Origin: Eumeta japonica
Lineage: Eukaryota; Arthropoda; Insecta; Lepidoptera; Psychidae
Assembly (NCBI GenBank): GCA_005406025.1
Contig: BGZK01000006.1
Coordinates: 496,001-560,000 of the forward strand
DNA length: 64,000 bases
Direction: 5' to 3'
A program made the translations under genes and the position numbers. Position 1 is the first letter of the stretch; every line of letters begins with the position of its first letter. This document shows positions 60,601 through 64,000 of this stretch, piece by piece. The notes below the pieces were generated by a model that was not told the origin of the DNA, did not search any database, and worked only from the letters and a program-made list of their open reading frames with translations.

Positions 60601-61593
60601 AACAATTTCCTTTGAAAGCATTTATTAAGAAATACCATTCTAATTTTTTTCATATTTTTTGGACGTACTTTTAAAAAATAAAGTGGGGGGGATACATTTC
60701 CTGCTATGTTCGGAGCGATTATTTCTTTTCAGTTTTTAAAAGAACTGTCGAAACTGTTTGCTGAAAAAAATTTTTGTCAGCCTGTTACATAGTTACGGTT
60801 ACGGAGTGACCCCCTTGAAACATTTATTTTTATATTAGCCTATTTAACTAAGTAGCGGCTATTACAAGACGCCTACCCTCAAAATTTTATCAATATAAAT
60901 TTTGTAGTCTTTGAGTAAAATGCCTGTGACATAAGGACGGGCGGATGGACATGAACGAAATTATACGAGTTCCGTTTATGCGATTTTGGCTCGGAAACCT
61001 AAAAAAATGAAGGTAAGCCCAAGTCGGATTTGTCGCAAGTGAGGTGTTTACGAGTTTTATACAATTTCAAAAAATCTACATTCATAAAATTGTTTTTACA
61101 CTATCACGATATAATAAAAACCGTGTCGAACAATCAATGTATTTTTTAAATATATATTCTATTACCGGCTTCGCGTGTCTCTACAATGCTGCCACGGTTT
61201 TAGCTAGTTTTTAACTTAAATTCAAACTGCTTTACCTACCCACGTAATATTATTGTTGAAAACTAACTGAATTTCTAGTTATTGGAAAATCAAGAATAGT
61301 CAAAGATTTTCGAACCCCGCTAGATTCATGTCATCTATGAATCGAGCGTAAAGATTATGTACGGTAAACGTCGTCGAGTCCGTAAAGTGACTCGCCTTAT
61401 AGACTTGGAAATAGTTACCATTCGAGATTCTCTTATTGTACTTTGAAATATTTACCGACAGCTTCCGAAGGAATAGAGCGCGTCGAAGGCAGCGTCGAAT
61501 TTCTCCGGAGTAAGTTTGGAACCAGCAGCTGGATACGCGCTGGCTAAATACCAGGCGCAGAGTCTCATCGCTGATGTCTTGCCGGAACCGGAT
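51400..61593 (-). CDS. Myo18: Class XVIII unconventional myosin, motor domain (partial, 14 exons)
   Basis: Minus-strand multi-exon gene; the exons are listed one by one below. Together they give about 640 residues from the P-loop to the converter. Family evidence is the SGSGKT P-loop preceded by a split Arg codon (class XVIII has GRSGSGKT where conventional myosins have GESGAGKT). The switch-II equivalent is LLLDSPGADNP instead of DIAGFE, followed by RSSQTDLRECDRRGLLWLL, YPGSSDDTFLERV, TNPVLYDVTGW, LRRASSIRR, LQFVCCLL and RGFQLLDAARLYKQGFPEH. Class XVIII myosins bind actin but have little or no motor ATPase activity, and act in actomyosin assembly and muscle or cell-cortex organisation (family knowledge). 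The missing Phe/Glu of switch II fits that. Upstream exons (N-terminal extension and start of the motor) lie beyond the window. The tail exons were not found. Two junctions do not keep frame (see findings). Confidence 0.93.
51682..51767 (-). CDS. Myo18: Myo18 exon, converter part 1
   Basis: Reads FRGFQLLDAARLYKQGFPEH, then MPLAEFARR, the converter segment L...G.L...R..R.GFP....F.EF..RY of all myosins. Acceptor TTTAG, donor GTCATT, phases fit. Confidence 0.93.
52461..52637 (-). CDS. Myo18: Myo18 exon, LQFVCCLL (HFVRCI equivalent)
   Basis: Reads TGMKRRSTALQAKFVADGIV, then DTLRRCGAGGLQFVCCLLMS and QAHDDSGDVNVPLLRSQ at donor CAG/GTACGA. The canonical acceptor CAG (start 52637) gives phase 0, but the previous exon ends in phase 1. 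An alternative, weaker acceptor AAAG (start 52654) restores frame and adds DPTATQAR. The 152-codon plus frame here is a shadow. Confidence 0.88.
52700..53940. other. Myo18 intron
   Basis: No further exon, RNA gene or repeat boundary recognised. AT-rich throughout. Confidence 0.5.
53941..54065 (-). CDS. Myo18: Myo18 exon with RRASSIRR (loop 2 region)
   Basis: The acceptor TTCAACAG allows N-EETSRLSTWSRGACGVGAW, then SAAVGDAATLRRASSIRRTL and TA. The basic LRRASSIRR segment is conserved in class XVIII myosins at the actin-binding loop. Donor GTAATT, phase 1 out. Confidence 0.88.
54066..55305. other. Myo18 intron containing a dispersed repeat
   Basis: A GC-richer zone at about 54540-54660 has no coding signal. 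The end of the intron next to the TNPVLYDVTGW exon holds the repeat at 55060-55231. Confidence 0.5.
55060..55231. repeat. Dispersed repeat ending in ATAAGACGTTATCACGTCAA, copy 2
   Basis: It shares its end with 27544-27570 (one substitution). The opposite part starts with an inverted repeat, TGCGCCCGAGT and ACTCGGGCGCA, around AGAA (about 55068-55093). Confidence 0.5.
55306..55407 (-). CDS. Myo18: Myo18 exon, TNPVLYDVTGW segment
   Basis: Reads GTNPVLYDVTGWVKASRENP, then VSKKALALLQESQ and two bases of an Asn codon at donor GTATGC. This is the F..HYAG.V.Y.V.GW..KN.D equivalent of motors. After the acceptor CTAG the exon begins GGGTACC; the family frame needs GGT as the first codon, leaving one extra G. 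Confidence 0.88.
55654..55801 (-). CDS. Myo18: Myo18 exon, relay region part 2
   Basis: Reads LLDEESMYPGSSDDTFLERV, then MAHYGPPHHTQYLIKKAPHV and RQFVLQHLQ at donor CAG/GTATTT. It ends in phase 0, whereas the next recognisable exon is readable only with one extra leading base (see findings). Confidence 0.93.
56229..56352 (-). CDS. Myo18: Myo18 exon, relay region part 1
   Basis: Reads DWLSETVNPGPMIDLLDKAP, then QNTIVRSSQTDLRECDRRGL and LW. The segment SSQTDLRE.D.RGLLWLL is characteristic of class XVIII myosins. Donor GTGAGA; phases fit. Confidence 0.93.
56559..56658 (-). CDS. Myo18: Myo18 exon after switch II
   Basis: Reads ERLQAVFHDAMLVAPRERYA, then QEGITLADDGGEE, the ERLQ.FF....F..E...Y..EGI segment of myosins. 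Phase 0 in, phase 1 out at donor GTAATC. Confidence 0.92.
56765..57030. repeat. Lepidopteran-type dispersed repeat in a Myo18 intron
   Basis: It begins TAGCTGGCCCGGCAGACATT, then GTTCTGCCGC, continues with a GATTTCGCTACC/CAATTCCGAC tract and GAAGCCGGGAGTAAAG, and ends near GCAGCGCCACCTGGTGGCGA. Sequences with CCCGGCAGACGTTGTTCTGCC starts are widespread in Lepidoptera (recalled, not searched). Boundaries are approximate. Confidence 0.45.
57372..57501 (-). CDS. Myo18: Myo18 exon with switch II
   Basis: Reads SLSTSARTTASILLLDSPGA, then DNPMCAGQQSGASLSKLLSN and YLQ at donor CAG/GTAAAA. LLLDSPGADNP replaces the DIAGFE of active myosins; class XVIII proteins have DTPGFQNP-like sequence here. SLSKLLSNYLQ corresponds to SFEQLCINYTNE. 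Confidence 0.93.
57621..57651. repeat. (TG)15 microsatellite
   Basis: Uninterrupted TG dinucleotides, 31 bases, in the intron upstream of the switch-II exon. A length-polymorphic marker is likely. Confidence 0.95.
57652..58289. other. Myo18 intron, AT-rich
   Basis: No further exon or repeat recognised. Confidence 0.5.
58290..58400 (-). CDS. Myo18: Myo18 exon before switch II
   Basis: Reads TPSPSNEKELTGAEALDAF, then ITGLYNEAFNMIAALVNR, corresponding to the A.DALA..LY...F..IV..IN segment of myosin motors. Canonical TTTTAG acceptor and GTATTT donor; phases fit. Confidence 0.9.
58705..58864 (-). CDS. Myo18: Myo18 exon, LLGV region
   Basis: The acceptor TTCAG is followed by SPPGCAVRHQFASTACGERA, then ARLLGVAGEQLTRALFSAP, matching the A..LLGV...L..AL segment of myosins. 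It ends with Pro-rich PPSPQAHPNRPSYR at donor GTTAAT. Phases fit both neighbours. Confidence 0.88.
59154..59383 (-). CDS. Myo18: Myo18 exon, upper 50K region
   Basis: It starts LVHGCDGRLRRELLLDQ, then NPFVGNGEKADAPTEFSS, SLKEALKTLGVTELEQMSIW and KILAAVCHLGWAGTTK, the expected L..LG.....IW.ILAA..HLG block of myosin motors. Donor GTGAGT (after 59154) keeps frame with the next exon; an alternative GT two bases upstream does not. Confidence 0.9.
59480..59733. mobile_element. 254-bp MITE with CAGCGGCGTGCTTCAAACT ends
   Basis: The left end CAGCGGCGTGCTTCAAACT and the right end AGTTTGAAGCACACCGCTG are reverse complements with one mismatch. TCA flanks both sides (59477-59479 and 59734-59736). The interior holds a perfect palindrome, TTGTGACATTAATTTAATGTCACAA, at about 59584-59608 (halves TTGTGACATTAA/TTAATGTCACAA). 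CAG...CTG ends recall hAT elements, but the 8-bp duplication expected for hAT is absent. Non-autonomous, in the intron between the switch-I and upper-50K exons. Confidence 0.8.
59967..60110 (-). CDS. Myo18: Myo18 exon with switch-I region
   Basis: The acceptor TTTCAG joins in frame to the previous exon. It reads SGSNSHASRFVSLTSLDFD, the switch-I equivalent (SNSHASRF), then GGGALVSASIQTLLPDLRP, where other myosins have I..YLLEKSRV. It ends at donor GTAATT with two bases of an Asn codon. The segment PDLRPAAGHFRALHN is unusually diverged for this position. Confidence 0.88.
60287..61007 (-). repeat. Dispersed repeat of about 0.7 kb, GGGTTCCG/CGGAACCC ends, copy 2
   Basis: In inverse orientation to copy 1 at 5845-6528. 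It starts AACCGGCCAAGAGCATGTCG, then GATCATGCTCCCTGTAGGGTTCCG. Shared internal blocks are TATATCGACTATTAC, AAACTAGTGTAAACTAAA, CATATTTTTTGGAC and ATGGACATGA. It ends CTCGGAAACCTAAAAAAA. It lies in the intron between the P-loop and switch-I exons. Confidence 0.75.
61456..61593 (-). CDS. Myo18: Myo18 exon with P-loop
   Basis: The acceptor TCCAG is followed by A/TCC GGT TCC GGC AAG ACA, giving SGSGKT preceded by a codon whose first two bases are in the missing upstream exon (Arg expected). It continues SAMRLCAWYLASAYP and ends YSFGSC-(R) at donor GTAAAT. Phase 1 in, phase 2 out. Confidence 0.9.
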
Positions 61594-64000
61594 CTGGACG
61601 TATTAAAAAAATCGTGAACTGTATACAGCGTCAGAGACAAAAATCTGTGGCTATGATTAATAAATCAATTTAGACGATGTCACAGGCTGAGATTCATAGA
61701 ACTAAGCAGATGCTGAAAAAAAGGGTATCGTAAGCAAAATAAATTTACTTTATAACTTAGCATTTCTAATGATATTTCATAAACGCAACCATGATTTTGC
61801 TTACGTAAGCAACAATCGTGCGATTCTTTAGTCTTAATAGTCTTAGAATGTATTACCATCATTTTATTCTTTCTCAAAATAACGAGCATCAAACTTATAC
61901 ATACGTAGATAGATAAACTTTTTAATGAAAATTACGCGAGAACTCTAACAATTTGTATTATTATTGATTTATAGCATCAAATAAAATTTATAAGTATTTT
62001 AAACTTTCATTAATATTGTTATGTATGCATTAGTTTCAAATCTTATGAAGTTTTGAATACCAAAATTAATATCTCTAAGCCACTTCATTTATCATGCATA
62101 GGCCAGTGTAGGGACATTAACGTAAAAGCATTCGTTGAAAAGTGCGCCTCAGTTTTTCGAGCCACTTTGTAATTGCACGAGAACGGATTAATAACATTTG
62201 ATAATTAACTCCGTAGCCCGGCGTAAAAGGTGGAATTGGCTCCGTTTTATTATTATTACGGCCCGGCTGACGTGTTGGGGCCGTTTCTTTGACTGATAAC
62301 GCGCGTCCGGTGCGGACCCACCATAATAATCATGGTCACTCAGCGCTAATGGCCCTCGGACCCTAGTGCGTCTATTCGTGGAGGTTTCTTTCCCGGTATG
62401 TCAATAACGAAAAGTCCATACATCATACGTGAAATACGAGCGCCGAGCTTTTCGGGTCAATTCGCACATTAGAATGCGACCTTAATCGCCTTGCGAGTGT
62501 TCGTATGGTGATTCCGAGTTATCAATAAAACGTTTAAGAAAGAGTTGACATATCATTTTAATAAAAAAAAATAAAAATAGGTGAAAACGTAGGCATCTTT
62601 ATATTGACGATAAATCAAACCATGTGTTAAACAGAAATGCGCCTTTTATATGATCAATAGCGCCACTCGTTTTTTTTAATATACTACATCTGCTTCTAGC
62701 AGTTATAAAAAAAAAATTACAATACACAATGAAACTACTTCAAAACATTTCAAAATGAACTTTCACTCGTCGAAGGAAAACACTGACGGAATATTTCACT
62801 CGGAAATTTCACCTGACCCGACATAGAAATGAAATAAGTACATGCAATACGAGTTTCATTCGCTTTTGACGCCTGCGCATCGTGATCAATAAAGAGCGAT
62901 TCACTTTTCATAGATCGATAAAACAGATTGTTGCCGCAGTCCGTGAGTGTGGTCCGCACCGGCGACAATTTATATTCACCGTTTCGAGCCAGCCGCATCG
63001 TACGTAAACACGGAAACACGTTAGACGGCGGTCGGGCAGAGCGTGTTGCGAAATTAATACAGCTTTTTTTAAAGGACGCCTAGACGCCTTCGAAGAATTC
63101 TATGCGCCCGATCAAAATAGATTTAAAAATGTCGTCAAAACAATGCGAGTGGAGACCGGTTCCCGATCGCCGATTTGATTTAAATGGTCAAAATGTCCGT
63201 GCAAAGGTCGACATCTTTACGATAACGCGTGATAGATGGCATTCCTTTAGAGATCGATTAGAGTGTAAATTTACGATTTGACACGCCGGTATGTAATATA
63301 ATAATTTATTTAAATATTTTTTAAAAATAATATACAGTAGGATTAAACGATTAAATATGGTTTAACTTGTGAATCTGTAAGATATTATGTTAGTCGTAAT
63401 CGTAGTCGAATACGTAATCCGGATTACAGATTTTTTGTATTGACAAAGGTAGGTACATACCATCGTTTAGGAGGAAAAGCTGATATTTTATCTAACTAAC
63501 TAGGAAGCAACGGCCAATTATGGACACTTCTTTTACTTTTCAATGTAGTCATCCGAGAGCGAAATGTACGTATTAATTTCTCATAAAGAGACATGATTCA
63601 TATATATTTTTCTTTAAAATGTTTATTTCTGTGAGAATCCTATGAGAATTTAATTAGTTTTTTCGGTCTTCCTTTGTATTTTGGCCAGTTATAGTGATAG
63701 TCTATAAATTTCTGTTTCCAATTACTTGGCTGATATCAAGTATCTTATTTTAATAGATTGCGTCGTGATTTCCTATTATCTACATATAAATTTTGTTATG
63801 ATTTGAGCTACTTCAGTGACACTTTGTACAGTGTATGTTATAATTTAGGTGTAGTAGTCTCGGAATTAGTATTACACCAATCTATCTCATTCCATAAATA
63901 TTATGCGATACGATCAAAGCACTATTCGAAAAACTCACGTGAAATAATACCCTTTAGTTAAATATAACACCTGTAAAATGGCTTTGAAGAAATTAAATAA
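61594..64000. other. Myo18 intron upstream of the P-loop exon (to window edge)
   Basis: No exon resembling the motor sequence that should precede the P-loop was found, so the preceding intron is at least 2.4 kb. A GC-richer zone at about 62215-62380 is not coding in any frame. Confidence 0.5.

Noticed and set aside
62750..63019. Minus-strand frame as an upstream Myo18 exon
   Set aside because: No resemblance to the motor sequence expected before the P-loop and no fitting donor.
1..64000. CRISPR arrays, rRNA genes, viral structural genes
   Set aside because: None seen; repeats found are eukaryotic transposon-type, and no regularly spaced identical repeats or recognisable rRNA segments occur.

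Overview
The window looks like nuclear DNA from an insect, most likely a moth or butterfly. It is AT-rich, gene-poor and intron-rich, with sharp CpG-rich islands. It carries several repeats of a type common in lepidopteran genomes: two diverged copies (plus a distant relative) of a family of about 0.7 kb ending in GGGTTCCG/CGGAACCC, a tRNA-derived SINE, MITEs and a non-LTR retrotransposon tail. There are no bacterial-type operons, no rRNA and no CRISPR array. The species assignment is inference, because no search could be run.

Right part (about 51.4-64 kb). Fourteen minus-strand exons (61593 down to 51400) encode about 640 residues of a class XVIII myosin motor (Drosophila Mhcl/Myo18 type). 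They run from the P-loop to the converter. The GSGSGKT-type P-loop, the switch-II equivalent LDSPGADNP, the RRASSIRR segment and the converter QLLDAARLYKQGFPEH fix both family and strand. The N-terminal exons lie beyond the right edge. I could not find the neck and coiled-coil tail exons anywhere to the left. At two exon junctions the best splice sites do not keep frame.

Left part (about 7.6-10.9 kb). A 729-codon uninterrupted minus-strand frame encodes a basic, low-complexity protein that I do not recognise. It has short linear motifs suggesting a signalling or cytoskeletal scaffold: two YENV, one SKIP, PLPPSP, PVRPAR and two similar Trp motifs. A CpG-rich leader with an overlapping upstream ORF precedes it.

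The middle (about 11-51 kb) is mostly non-coding. It holds a striking 2-kb element at 40782-42813 with inverted repeats of about 600 bp around a broken CXC (tesmin-type) cysteine-rich gene. It also holds a 500-bp MITE with a 4-bp target duplication (20014-20513), a non-LTR retrotransposon C-terminus (45687-46076), a miRNA-like hairpin (36967-37031), scattered degenerate GGAATC-type hexamer tracts, and several isolated CpG-rich islands that may be promoters or first exons of genes not otherwise visible.
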